Shown piece after piece: positions 53,125 through 61,061 of a stretch of 64,000 nucleotides of DNA. Origin of the DNA: Falsirhodobacter sp. 20TX0035 (GTDB lineage: Bacteria; Pseudomonadota; Alphaproteobacteria; Rhodobacterales; Rhodobacteraceae); assembly GCF_028307215.1 (NCBI RefSeq), contig NZ_JAQMHV010000008.1:1-64000 (forward strand), written 5' to 3'. The stretch's first letter is position 1, and the number at the start of each line of letters is the position of its first letter. The position numbers and the translations under genes are program-made. The notes beneath the pieces are model-generated. The model had not been told where the DNA came from. It saw nothing but the letters and a program-made list of their open reading frames with translations, and ran no database searches.

Positions 53125-54255
53125 ATGACACAACGCGGATACGGCGGGCCCCTGCGCTATGTTCAGGGGCCGGGGATCCTGGCCGATGTCGGCCGGTACG
53201 CGGCCGGGCTTGGGCCGAAGGCCCTGCTGCTGATGGACGCCTTCGTGGAGCGGACCTACGGCGCCACGCTGCGCGCCTCGCTGGCCGATCACGGGGTGGA
53301 GGCGGTGGTGACCGTCTTCGGCGGCGAATCCACCGAGGCCGAGGTCGCCCGCTGCGCGGCGCTGGCCCAGGGCTGCGACACGGTGATCGGCGTGGGCGGC
53401 GGCAAGACGCTGGACACCGGAAAGATCGCGGCGCGCGATGCGGGCGCGCGGATCATCACCGTGCCCACCATCGCCTCCACCGACAGTCCCACAAGTTCCA
53501 TCGGGGTGATCTATTCGGCCGATGGCGTCTATGACCGGGTGGAACGCTGCTATCGCAACCCCGACATGGTGCTGGTCGACAGCGAGGTGATCCTGCGCGC
53601 GCCCGTCCGCTTTCTGGCCGCCGGCATGGGCGACGCGCTGTCCACCTGGTACGAGGCGCGGTCCAACTTCGAAAGCCGGTCGAACAACTACATCGCCGAC
53701 GGCTATGCCGTGACGGCCGCCGGGGCCGCCATCGCCCGCAACTGCCACGAGGTGCTGATGCGCGACGGGCGCGCGGCGTTTCTGGCCGCGAGGGCCGGCT
53801 GCCTGACGGAAGCGGTGGAGAACGTGATCGAGGCGAACACCCTTTTGTCCGGCCTCGGGTTCGAAAATTGCGGCGTGTCGGGCGCGCATGGCGTTCACGA
53901 CGCCCTGACGATCCTGGAGCCGACGCACCACTTCTTCCACGGCGAGAAGGTGGCCTTTGGCGTCCTGTGCCTTCTGGCGCTGGAAAACCGCCCACAGGAG
54001 GAGTTCGCCGAGGCCGCCCGCTTCTGCCACGACATCGGCCTGCCAGTGCGTCTGGCCGATCTGGGGCTGGCGGACGTGTCCGACGCCGACCTTCTGCGCG
54101 TAGGGGAGGATGCAATGGCCCCCACCAACGTCATCCATTCGGTCCACCGTTCGCTGTCCGCACGGGGGATCGCGCACGCCATCCGGACCGCGGACCGCCT
54201 GTCGGCGTCCCTCTTTGGCGAAGGAAGCGGGTTGGCGGGCGGCCAATCCCACTGA
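53125..54255 (+). CDS. Glycerol dehydrogenase-like metal-dependent ADH (GldA family)
   Basis: A 376-residue group III dehydrogenase closest to GldA. NAD motif GVGGGKTLDTGKIAA, PTIASTDSPTSS, metal ligands in GMGDALSTWYEA (Asp), GAHGVHDAL (His) and FFHGEKVAFG (His). Substrates of the family are glycerol, propanediol and hydroxyketones. GAAGGAAG precedes ATG 53125, 12 bases after the SDR. Last gene of the rightward wing, followed by a strong stem-loop. Confidence 0.9.
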   Translation: MTQRGYGGPLRYVQGPGILADVGRYAAGLGPKALLLMDAFVERTYGATLRASLADHGVEAVVTVFGGESTEAEVARCAALAQGCDTVIGVGGGKTLDTGKIAARDAGARIITVPTIASTDSPTSSIGVIYSADGVYDRVERCYRNPDMVLVDSEVILRAPVRFLAAGMGDALSTWYEARSNFESRSNNYIADGYAVTAAGAAIARNCHEVLMRDGRAAFLAARAGCLTEAVENVIEANTLLSGLGFENCGVSGAHGVHDALTILEPTHHFFHGEKVAFGVLCLLALENRPQEEFAEAARFCHDIGLPVRLADLGLADVSDADLLRVGEDAMAPTNVIHSVHRSLSARGIAHAIRTADRLSASLFGEGSGLAGGQSH

Positions 54256-54261
54256 CCATGA

Positions 54262-54289
54262 GGCGGATCGGGCTTGCCACCGATCCGCC
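54262..54289 (+). terminator. Stem-loop ending the rightward sugar operon
   Basis: GGCGGATCGG-8-CCGATCCGCC, a perfect 10-bp stem six bases after the gldA-like stop; no U-tract. Confidence 0.6.
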
Positions 54290-54566
54290 CGCCACGACAG
54301 GACGGGCCGTGTTCCTGCGCTGACGCGGTAGGACCTGATCCTGCGGAATGCCCCCCGAAACATTGGAACTCACCGATGTCGCGATCAGGGGGCGCATTGC
54401 CGACCTTGGCCAAAACCTCGACATACGCACAACCTGTCGGGCTAGCGATGGGTGCAGAACAAGCCGCGACCTTCAGCCTGCCCCGTCTGCATCGCATTGA
54501 CGCCTGCATGCCTAAGCTGCGCCTGCGGACCTATTCCGGCCCCTCTTCCATACGGGTCTGAGCGGC
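54290..54566. other. Gene-free segment before the quinone-stress operon
   Basis: No protein-like frame, remnant or RNA gene recognised between the terminator and the operator at 54567. Confidence 0.4.
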
Positions 54567-54589
54567 ACTGTTGTGTTTCCCGCAACAGT
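54567..54589. promoter_or_regulatory. MarR-type inverted repeat upstream of the VOC dioxygenase gene
   Basis: ACTGTTG-9-CAACAGT, a perfect 7-bp dyad with 16-base centre spacing, 72 bases before the start at 54661. It suits a dimeric MarR-like (MhqR-type) repressor, but no such gene is in the window. Confidence 0.5.
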
Positions 54590-54660
54590 CAATGTGCACG
54601 GAAGTGGGCTTATCGAAAAGCCCGGCGGGCGGTATCCCTGTTCTCAACAGGAGATGCCGC

Positions 54661-55578
54661 ATGACCCTTCCGATCCACGGCCTGCACCACGTCACGGCGC
54701 TTGCGGGTGATCCGCAGGTGAACAACGACTTCTTCACGGGAGCTCTTGGCCTGCGCCGGGTGAAGAAGACCGTGAACTTCGACGCGCCCGATGTCTATCA
54801 CCTGTATTACGGGGACCAAGCGGGCTCGGCCGGAAGCGTGATGACCTATTTCCCCTTCCCGCACATTGCGAAGGGCCGCCGAGGCACAGGCGAGGTGGGG
54901 GAAACCGCCTTCGCCGTGCCGCCCGGCAGCCTCGGCTTCTGGACCGAACGGCTGGCCGCCCTGTCGCCGGTGATGGCGTCGTCCTTCGGACAGGACCGGC
55001 TGCGCTTCCACGGGCCGGACGGCGACCAGCTTGCGTTGGTGGAGGCGGACGACGGCCGCGCCCCGTGGACGGGCGTGGTGCCGGGCGATCACGCCCTGCG
55101 TGGCTTCCACGGCGCCACGCTGCGCCTGCGCGACGGCGGGGCGACGGGCGAACTCCTCCGCTTCATGGGGTATGAGGTGGAGGGAACGGACGGCGCCCTG
55201 ACCCGCTACCGCCTGCCCAACGGCAACGGCGCCGACATTCTGGACATCGAGGTGCTTCCGGGCGCCGAAGGGGCGCGCCCAGGCGGCGGCTCGGTCCACC
55301 ACATCGCGTTCTCGGTGCCGGACCGCGCGGCGCAGGACCGTGTCCGCAAGGCCATCGCCGACACCGGATATCAGGTCACGCCCCCGATCGACCGCGACTA
55401 TTTCTGGGCGATCTACTTCCGCACCCCCGGCGGCGTGCTGTTCGAGGTGGCGACGGACGAGCCGGGGTTTGCCCGGGACGAGGCCTCCGCCCATCTGGGC
55501 GAAGGGCTGAAGCTGCCGGTCCAGCATGAACACCTGCGTCCGGCGCTGGAACGCAACCTGCCGCCGATCGTGGACTGA
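54661..55578 (+). CDS. VOC-family ring-cleaving dioxygenase (MhqO-like)
   Basis: A 305-residue protein with two glyoxalase/bleomycin-resistance (VOC) modules. Metal-ligand positions are visible: His in LHHVTALAGDP (module 1), His in VHHIAFSVPD and Glu in GVLFEVATDEPGF (module 2). It resembles MhqO/MhqA/LinE-like hydroquinone dioxygenases that open hydroquinone rings with Fe(II). AGGAG seven bases before ATG 54661. Followed at once by a broken hydrolase that would be its usual MhqD-type partner. Confidence 0.85.
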   Translation: MTLPIHGLHHVTALAGDPQVNNDFFTGALGLRRVKKTVNFDAPDVYHLYYGDQAGSAGSVMTYFPFPHIAKGRRGTGEVGETAFAVPPGSLGFWTERLAALSPVMASSFGQDRLRFHGPDGDQLALVEADDGRAPWTGVVPGDHALRGFHGATLRLRDGGATGELLRFMGYEVEGTDGALTRYRLPNGNGADILDIEVLPGAEGARPGGGSVHHIAFSVPDRAAQDRVRKAIADTGYQVTPPIDRDYFWAIYFRTPGGVLFEVATDEPGFARDEASAHLGEGLKLPVQHEHLRPALERNLPPIVD

Positions 55579-55581
55579 CCC

Positions 55582-55876
55582 ATGCCGGCGCTTGCCACCC
55601 AAGGATCGCTCCAGATCTTCGCCTTTCACGGGACGGGCGGCGGCGAACACCAGTTCCCTGCCCTTGCGGCCGGTCTGCGGCCAAGGGCCGGGCTGATCGC
55701 GCCGCGGGAAGAGGTTCGGCAGCGCGGGCGCCGCGATCCGATCTACCCCCTGCCGATGACGACCGCGCCTGCCGAGCCCTATACGGCGCAGGGCGTGCGG
55801 GTCGATCTGCACCTTCATCCCGGCGAGCACGAAATCCGGCCGGACGAACGTCTGGCCCTGCGGACCGCCTTCCCCG
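55582..55876 (+). pseudogene. Internally deleted alpha/beta hydrolase (MhqD/carboxylesterase-like)
   Basis: The frame begins with a normal start of a phospholipase/carboxylesterase (LQIFAFHGTGGGEHQFPALAAGL, about 40 residues to LIAPREEV). It then jumps to the family's C-terminal motif (HPGEHEIRPDERLALR, containing the catalytic His). The middle about 120 residues, including the G-x-S-x-G nucleophile and the acid, are absent. The frame then runs on without its own stop into the next gene. Seen: both ends present, middle replaced by about 35 unrelated codons. Inferred: a deletion inactivated the enzyme. Confidence 0.65.
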
Positions 55877-55915
55877 ATGACCCCACCCAAAGCCCACCGC
55901 ACGACCGGAGACTTC

Positions 55916-57070
55916 ATGACACGCAACAGCGCGACCCGCTACGGAAGCGTCGCCCGCACCTTTCACTGGCTGACGGCCCTTCTGATCCTGTGCAACGTCG
56001 TGCTGGGGCTGGTGGCCAACCGGCTGTCGGTCGAGGCGATGGACCGGAAGGTGCAGCTCTTCTCGCTTCACAAGACCATCGGGATCGCGGCGGTGATCGT
56101 GGCCAGCCTGCGCATCCTGTGGGCCCTGTCACAGCCCCGCCCGGCCGCCGTGCACCCCGAACGGCGGGCGGAGACGTTCATAGCCGAAACGGCGCACTGG
56201 CTGCTTTACGTCCTGATGATCGCCGTTCCCTTGGCCGGCTGGGCCGAACATGCGGCGACGGAAGGCTTCGCGCCGATCCTGTGGCCCTTCGGGCAGGACC
56301 TGCCCTTTGTCCCGAAATCCGGTCATCTGGCCGAGGTTCTGGCCAATGTGCACCGGACCTTCGCCTGGCTGCTGATCGGCACCGTAGCCCTGCACATCGC
56401 AGGCGCGTTGAAGCACGGCCTGATCGACAAGGACGGCGTTCTGGGGCGGATGGTCTTCGGGCGCGCGGCGGGGGCCGGCTTGACACGGCACCATGTCCTT
56501 CCGGCGCTGGCCGCCGCCGTGATCTTCGCGGTCGGGGCGGGATACGCCTATGTCACGCGCCCGACCGCCGCCGAAGCCGCCCCCGCGCTGGCGCAGGTCG
56601 CCTCGGACTGGCACGTGAAGGAGGGTTCGGTCACCTTCTCGGTCGCGCAGATGGGGACGCCCGTGCAGGGTTCCTTCGCCGACTGGACCGCCGCCATCGC
56701 GTTTGACGAGGCGACGGGCACCGGCGACGTGACCGTCACCATCAACATGGACAGCCTGACGATCGGCACCGTGACCGATCAGGCCAAGGGCCCGGCCTTC
56801 TTCGACGTGGGGACCCATCCCACCGCCGTCTTCAAGGCCCGGATCGCCCCGGCCGACACCGGCTATCTCGCCTCCGGCACCCTGACGATGAAGGGGGCGG
56901 AAATGCCGTTCGACCTGCCCTTCACGCTGGACATCGCGGACGGCGTGGCGACGATGGCCGGATCGACCACGCTGGACCGCCGCACCTGGGCCGTCGGCGA
57001 CGGGTATCCGGACGAAACCACCGTGGGCTTCCCCGTCACCATCAACGTCGCGCTGACCGCGCAACGCTGA
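55916..57070 (+). CDS. Cytochrome b561 fused to a YceI domain
   Basis: A 384-residue fusion. The first about 180 residues are a four-helix bacterial cytochrome b561 with heme histidines in FHWLTALLIL, LFSLHKTIGI and the NVHRTFAWLLIG...ALHIAGALKH region. A fifth hydrophobic stretch (about 193-213) leads to a YceI-like lipocalin domain (about 225-384; DWHVKEGSVTFSVAQMG, FDVGTHPTAVF). YceI domains bind isoprenoid quinones, so the fusion may shuttle electrons to or from a bound quinone in the periplasm. ATG 55916 with CGGAG. Confidence 0.88.
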   Translation: MTRNSATRYGSVARTFHWLTALLILCNVVLGLVANRLSVEAMDRKVQLFSLHKTIGIAAVIVASLRILWALSQPRPAAVHPERRAETFIAETAHWLLYVLMIAVPLAGWAEHAATEGFAPILWPFGQDLPFVPKSGHLAEVLANVHRTFAWLLIGTVALHIAGALKHGLIDKDGVLGRMVFGRAAGAGLTRHHVLPALAAAVIFAVGAGYAYVTRPTAAEAAPALAQVASDWHVKEGSVTFSVAQMGTPVQGSFADWTAAIAFDEATGTGDVTVTINMDSLTIGTVTDQAKGPAFFDVGTHPTAVFKARIAPADTGYLASGTLTMKGAEMPFDLPFTLDIADGVATMAGSTTLDRRTWAVGDGYPDETTVGFPVTINVALTAQR

Positions 57071-57103
57071 CACCTTTTCCACCCGAACATGCAGGAGTAT
57101 CCA

Positions 57104-57682
57104 ATGTTCAAGACCACCGCCCTCGCCACCGCTCTCGCCCTTGTTGCCGGCGCCGCCCTGGCCGCGCCCAAGGCCTACACCTTCGACACCGGCCACAGCC
57201 AGGTCGTCTTCTCCTACAAGCACCTCGGCTTCTCGGAAACGACGGGCATGTTCAGCGGCATCGAAGGCACGATCGAGTTCGACGCCGAGGATCCCGCCGC
57301 GTCGTCCGTGAAGGCCACCTTCCCCGTGACCTCGCTGATGACGGGCGACGATGCGCGCGACAAGCACTTCCTGTCGGGCGACTTCTTCGGCGGCGAAGGC
57401 AAGGATCCGGCCGTGACCTTCACCTCCACCTCCATCGAGGTGACGGGCGAGAACACGGCCCTGATCACGGGCGACCTGACGCTGAACGGCGTGACCAAGG
57501 AGGTCGTGCTGGACACCGTGCTGAACCAGCAGGGCACCCACCCGATGGAAAACAAGGCCTGGCTGGGCTTTGACGCGACCACCACGCTGAAGCGCACCGA
57601 CTTCAACGTCGGCATGTTTGCCCCCGCCGTGTCGGACGAGGTGGTCGTTCACCTGTCCGTCGAAGCGCGCAAGGCCGACTGA
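57104..57682 (+). CDS. YceI-family periplasmic isoprenoid-binding protein
   Basis: A 192-residue secreted lipocalin-like protein. The signal peptide (MFKTTALATALALVAGAALA) is cleaved before APKAYTFDTGHSQVVFSYKHLGFSETTG. The YceI core includes FPVTSLMTGDDARDKHFLSGDFFGG and the ITGDLTLNGVTKEV strand. It binds long polyprenyl molecules such as ubiquinone. AGGAG precedes ATG 57104. It follows the b561-YceI fusion by 33 bases. Confidence 0.93.
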   Translation: MFKTTALATALALVAGAALAAPKAYTFDTGHSQVVFSYKHLGFSETTGMFSGIEGTIEFDAEDPAASSVKATFPVTSLMTGDDARDKHFLSGDFFGGEGKDPAVTFTSTSIEVTGENTALITGDLTLNGVTKEVVLDTVLNQQGTHPMENKAWLGFDATTTLKRTDFNVGMFAPAVSDEVVVHLSVEARKAD

Positions 57683-57689
57683 TCCCGCA

Positions 57690-57713
57690 CCGGGGGCGCC
57701 CCTGCGCCCCCGG
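57690..57713 (+). terminator. Strong stem-loop between yceI and nitroreductase genes
   Basis: CCGGGGGCGC-CCCT-GCGCCCCCGG, a perfect 10-bp GC stem with a tetraloop seven bases after the YceI stop. No U-tract; it may attenuate the downstream gene or protect the YceI message. Confidence 0.6.
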
Positions 57714-57733
57714 CCCCATCCAGGAGCCACCCC

Positions 57734-58333
57734 ATGACCAATCCCACACTCGACGGGCTGAGCAAGCGCCGTTCGCAATACGCGCTTGGCCGGAACGTGT
57801 CGCTGTCGCAGGACGAGATCGACGCCGTGATCCGCAAGGCGGTCAAGCTGGCGCCGACCTCGTTCAACTCCCAAAGCTCGCGCGCCGTGATCCTGTTCGG
57901 AGACGAGCATACGGCCCTGTGGTCGATGACCAAGGACACCCTGCGTGCCATCGTCCCGGCCGAGAACTTCGCCCCGACCGAGGCGAAGATCGACAGCTTC
58001 GCCGCCGGCTTCGGCACCGTGCTGTTCTTCGAGGATCAGACCGTGGTCGCGAAGCTGCAGCAGGACTTCGCCCTTTACGCCGACAACTTCCCGATCTGGT
58101 CGGAACAGTCGGGCGGCATGGCCCAGCTGGCCGTCTGGTCGGCGCTGGCCGATTCGGGAATCGGCGCTAGCCTGCAGCACTACAACCCGCTGATCGACCA
58201 ACAGGTCGCCGCGCACTGGAACCTGCCCGAAAGCTGGAAGCTGCGCGCCCAGATGCCGTTTGGCTCGAACGAGCGGCCCTTCGGCGACAAGCCCTTCATG
58301 GACGATGCCGAACGCTTCCGCACCTTCGGCTGA
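57734..58333 (+). CDS. Nitroreductase-family protein (MhqN/FRM2-like)
   Basis: A 199-residue FMN-dependent oxidoreductase of the short nitroreductase branch. FMN contacts: KRRSQYALGRNVSLS near residue 11, LAPTSFNSQSSRAVIL, and the C-terminal FGSNERPFGDKPF. Members related to B. subtilis MhqN and yeast Frm2/Hbn1 act in quinone, nitro- and azo-compound stress. CAGGAG precedes ATG 57734. With the VOC dioxygenase and broken MhqD-like gene it completes an Mhq-type set. Confidence 0.9.
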   Translation: MTNPTLDGLSKRRSQYALGRNVSLSQDEIDAVIRKAVKLAPTSFNSQSSRAVILFGDEHTALWSMTKDTLRAIVPAENFAPTEAKIDSFAAGFGTVLFFEDQTVVAKLQQDFALYADNFPIWSEQSGGMAQLAVWSALADSGIGASLQHYNPLIDQQVAAHWNLPESWKLRAQMPFGSNERPFGDKPFMDDAERFRTFG

Positions 58334-58342
58334 TCCCCATGC

Positions 58343-58369
58343 CCGCCCGCACCCCTTGGCTGCGGGCGG
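58343..58369 (+). terminator. Terminator-like stem-loop after the nitroreductase gene
   Basis: CCGCCCGCA-9-TGCGGGCGG, a perfect 9-bp stem nine bases beyond the stop codon. Confidence 0.6.
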
Positions 58370-58803
58370 AACCCTGCTTTGGACACGGCCATCGTTCCTC
58401 ATGCGGGCGCGTTCCGACGCGAGACGATGGCCTTCCCTTACCCACATCACGGTGCGACGCGACAGGTGGCTGCCATTCCCTCCCATCTCGCGCAGCCGGG
58501 AGCATCTGACTTCCGTGACCCCATACAGAGAACACAGGGGTCGCCAAACTTGGATCAGCGCCTTCGGCGGCGAGCGGACTGCATGATCTTCATCGACGTC
58601 ATGGCGGGACCTGTCGGGAAAGCGCCTCGGCCATGGCGCCTCGACGCGCCGTTCGGGGTCGTCAGCCCCGCGAACACCTGACGATGTGGCCGCGAAGCCC
58701 GCACCTCGTCCGGCCAAGCGTTGCCGATCTTTCCATCCTCCAACGGTTAAACAGCTCTGTGACAGCGAAGGCGCAGGCGGTGCCAGTCCGCGAGCGGCCC
58801 CGC
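58370..58803. other. Gene-free region between nitroreductase and MocR genes
   Basis: About 430 bases with only short, family-less frames. The flanking genes converge, so no promoter is required. No tRNA or repeat found. Confidence 0.4.
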
Positions 58804-60225
58804 TCAGCCGCCTCCCGTCTTCACCGCCTGACCCAGCCGGATGGCGCCGGCCCTTATGTCATCAAGGGAGTGCCCGGAGAATCCGAGGACGAAACCCTCT
58901 TCGGCGCTTGGAGACATCCGGGTTTCCGACAGCAGGAGGCCACTGATCCGTGCCTGTGTGCGAAGCCGGCCGGCCGCGTCGTGCAGGTCCGGATCGGTCA
59001 GCCGTGCGACAAGATGCAGGCCCTGTTCAGGCACGGCCACCTGAAGCCGTCCCCCCGCGGTCTGTTCCAGCGTATCGGCCAGCACGTCGCGCGCCATGCG
59101 ATAGCGCGAGCGGACGCGGCGGATATGGGCCGACACCTCGCCCCGCGCCATCATGTCAGCAACCGCGCCTTCCAGAAGGGTAGGCGGAAAACGGTCCAGC
59201 GCCTGTCGCGCCGCAAGGAACGGGCCCAGCAGGTCCGGCGGCAACACCACATATCCAAGGCGCAGACCCGGAAACAGCGTCTTGGAGAACGTGCCGAAAT
59301 AGATCACGCGGCGCGCCGGATCCAGCCCGGCCAGCGCGGTCAGCGGTGGCCCCGTATAGCGGAACTCTCCGTCATAGTCGTCCTCCAGGATCCAGGCATC
59401 GGCCTGCCGGGCCCAAGCCAGCAGCTGCGCCCGCCGGGCCATGGACATCGCCACGCCCGTGGGGAACTGGTGCGACGGGGTGACATAGACGGCCTGTGCC
59501 GTGGCAGCCCGCCTGTGGCCTTCGGCCACGTCCAGCCCGGCGGCGTCAACGGGCACCGGCACCACGCGGGCGCCAGCCGCCTCGATCGCGCGGCGCGCGG
59601 CGGGATAGCCCGGATCCTCCATCCACACGCTGTGGCCGGGCGCCACCACCGTGTCCAGCGCCAGCCGCAACCCCTGCTGGGTGCCGCTGACCAGGACGAT
59701 GTGATCGGCGTCGCAGGGGATGCCGCGATGCATCGCCAGATGAACCGCGATCTGTTCCCGCAGGGGCCGGCCCCCGCGCGGATCGCCATAGCGTAGATGC
59801 GCGTCATCGAAGGCGCGCAGGCGGCGGTTCACGGCACGGCGAAGGTCGTCGCGAAGCTGCGGCTCCGCATGCGTGCGGCCAAGGGCGAACACCTCGGCCG
59901 GCACGGGGGCAGGCGGTGGATCGATCGTTCGCGCCGGCACCACGCCCACGGGAACGTCCGCGGCGACGAAGGTGCCGGCCCCGGTCCGCGCCTGCGCCAG
60001 TTCGTCGGCCAGAAGCCGTTCATAGGCCACCACCACCACGTTGCGGGGCAGGCCCAGCTGCCCCGCCAGCGCCCGGCTGGCCGGAAGACGCGCGCCGGCC
60101 GGAACGCGCCCCGACAGGATACTGTCGCGCAGCGCAAGATAAAGCCTGGAGGATTGCGATCCGGTGTGGCCGTCCATCTCCAATGGGAAATCCACGGGCG
60201 GGGAATTGGTCGGAACTTTGGGCAT
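58804..60225 (-). CDS. MocR/PdxR-family regulator (GntR wHTH plus aminotransferase domain)
   Basis: A 473-residue regulator. The GntR-type winged helix (about 22-90: LYLALRDSILSGRVPAGARLPASRALAGQLGLPRNVVVVAYERL) is fused to a class I aminotransferase-like domain. That domain contains VLVSGTQQGLRLAL, DPGYPAARRAI, EDDYDGEF and the PLP-lysine motif FGTFSKTLFPGLRLGY. MocR proteins use PLP as effector; PdxR members activate pyridoxal-phosphate synthesis. AGAAGG upstream of ATG 60225. Divergent from a PNPOx-like gene with only 71 bases between, which is its likely target. Confidence 0.9.
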   Translation of the reverse strand: MPKVPTNSPPVDFPLEMDGHTGSQSSRLYLALRDSILSGRVPAGARLPASRALAGQLGLPRNVVVVAYERLLADELAQARTGAGTFVAADVPVGVVPARTIDPPPAPVPAEVFALGRTHAEPQLRDDLRRAVNRRLRAFDDAHLRYGDPRGGRPLREQIAVHLAMHRGIPCDADHIVLVSGTQQGLRLALDTVVAPGHSVWMEDPGYPAARRAIEAAGARVVPVPVDAAGLDVAEGHRRAATAQAVYVTPSHQFPTGVAMSMARRAQLLAWARQADAWILEDDYDGEFRYTGPPLTALAGLDPARRVIYFGTFSKTLFPGLRLGYVVLPPDLLGPFLAARQALDRFPPTLLEGAVADMMARGEVSAHIRRVRSRYRMARDVLADTLEQTAGGRLQVAVPEQGLHLVARLTDPDLHDAAGRLRTQARISGLLLSETRMSPSAEEGFVLGFSGHSLDDIRAGAIRLGQAVKTGGG

Positions 60226-60296
60226 GATGTGGACCTTCTGGCAACCATTCACGCGTCTTATCACGTCTTCCAGACCCGCCATCAAGGAAAGCCGCC

Positions 60297-61061
60297 ATGT
60301 CCGACCAGCCCCCTCCCGCCTATCCCGTCGACGCGACGAACCGTTTGAAGCGCCGGTACGACCGCGGCTTTTACGACCACGAGACGGTGCACCGCCTTCT
60401 GGACGCGGCCGCCCTGTGCCACGTGGCCTATGTCATCGATGGCCAACCCTATTGCACGCCGACCTTGTTCTGGCGGAAGGGCAGCACGCTTTACTGGCAC
60501 GGCAGCAGTGCCAGCCGCATGCTGCGCCATCAGGCCGGGGGTCATCCGGCCTGCCTGACCGTGACGCATCTGGACAGCCTTGTTCTGGCCCGCTGCGGCT
60601 TCAACCATTCGGCCGACTACCGTTCGGTCATGGCGTTTGGTCAGGCCCGTCTTCTGACGGACCCGGAGGAGAAGGCCGAGGCGCTGGTGGACGCGGTGGA
60701 TCGGCTGTTCCCGGGCCGAACCGCCGGCCTGCGCCAAAGCACGGCGCAGGAGATCAAGGCCACGGGCGTCATCGCGATGGACATCGAACGGGCCTCCGCC
60801 AAGATCCGAGCGCGGGGCGTGGTGGACGAGGAGGAGGATTACGCCCTGCCCATCTATGCCGAACGCATTCCCGTCCGCACCGTTCTGGGACAGCCGGAGC
60901 CCTGCCCCCGCCTGCAACCCGGCGCGGAACGCCCCGCCCTGTTGGCCGGGTATCACGAAGGCCGCCCGCTGGAAGACGCCTTGGCCGAGGTGCGGGGTGC
61001 CAGCGACGGGCTCGTCAGGCCATCATCCGCTTGCGCCGGTGCTGCAACCACAGCCCCGTGA
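60297..61061 (+). CDS. Pyridoxamine 5'-phosphate oxidase-like flavin-binding protein
   Basis: A 254-residue protein of the PNPOx-like split-barrel (flavin-nucleotide-binding, NimA-like) group. Features: LLDAAALCHVAYVIDGQPYCTPTLFWRKGSTLYWHGSSASRML and CLTVTHLDSLVLARCGFNHSADYRSVMAFG. The divergent MocR regulator suggests a vitamin B6-related or flavin-dependent role, but true PdxH motifs are not evident. AAGGAAA precedes ATG 60297. The final 47 bases overlap the 3' end of the convergent permease gene. Confidence 0.82.
   Translation: MSDQPPPAYPVDATNRLKRRYDRGFYDHETVHRLLDAAALCHVAYVIDGQPYCTPTLFWRKGSTLYWHGSSASRMLRHQAGGHPACLTVTHLDSLVLARCGFNHSADYRSVMAFGQARLLTDPEEKAEALVDAVDRLFPGRTAGLRQSTAQEIKATGVIAMDIERASAKIRARGVVDEEEDYALPIYAERIPVRTVLGQPEPCPRLQPGAERPALLAGYHEGRPLEDALAEVRGASDGLVRPSSACAGAATTAP

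Noticed and set aside
58379-58681. A 100-residue plus-strand frame after the nitroreductase
   Set aside because: It begins just past a terminator-like stem, lacks a ribosome binding site and has no family features.
56129-58717. An 862-residue minus-strand open frame across the YceI and nitroreductase genes
   Set aside because: Antisense composition artefact over clearly coding plus-strand genes; no signature.
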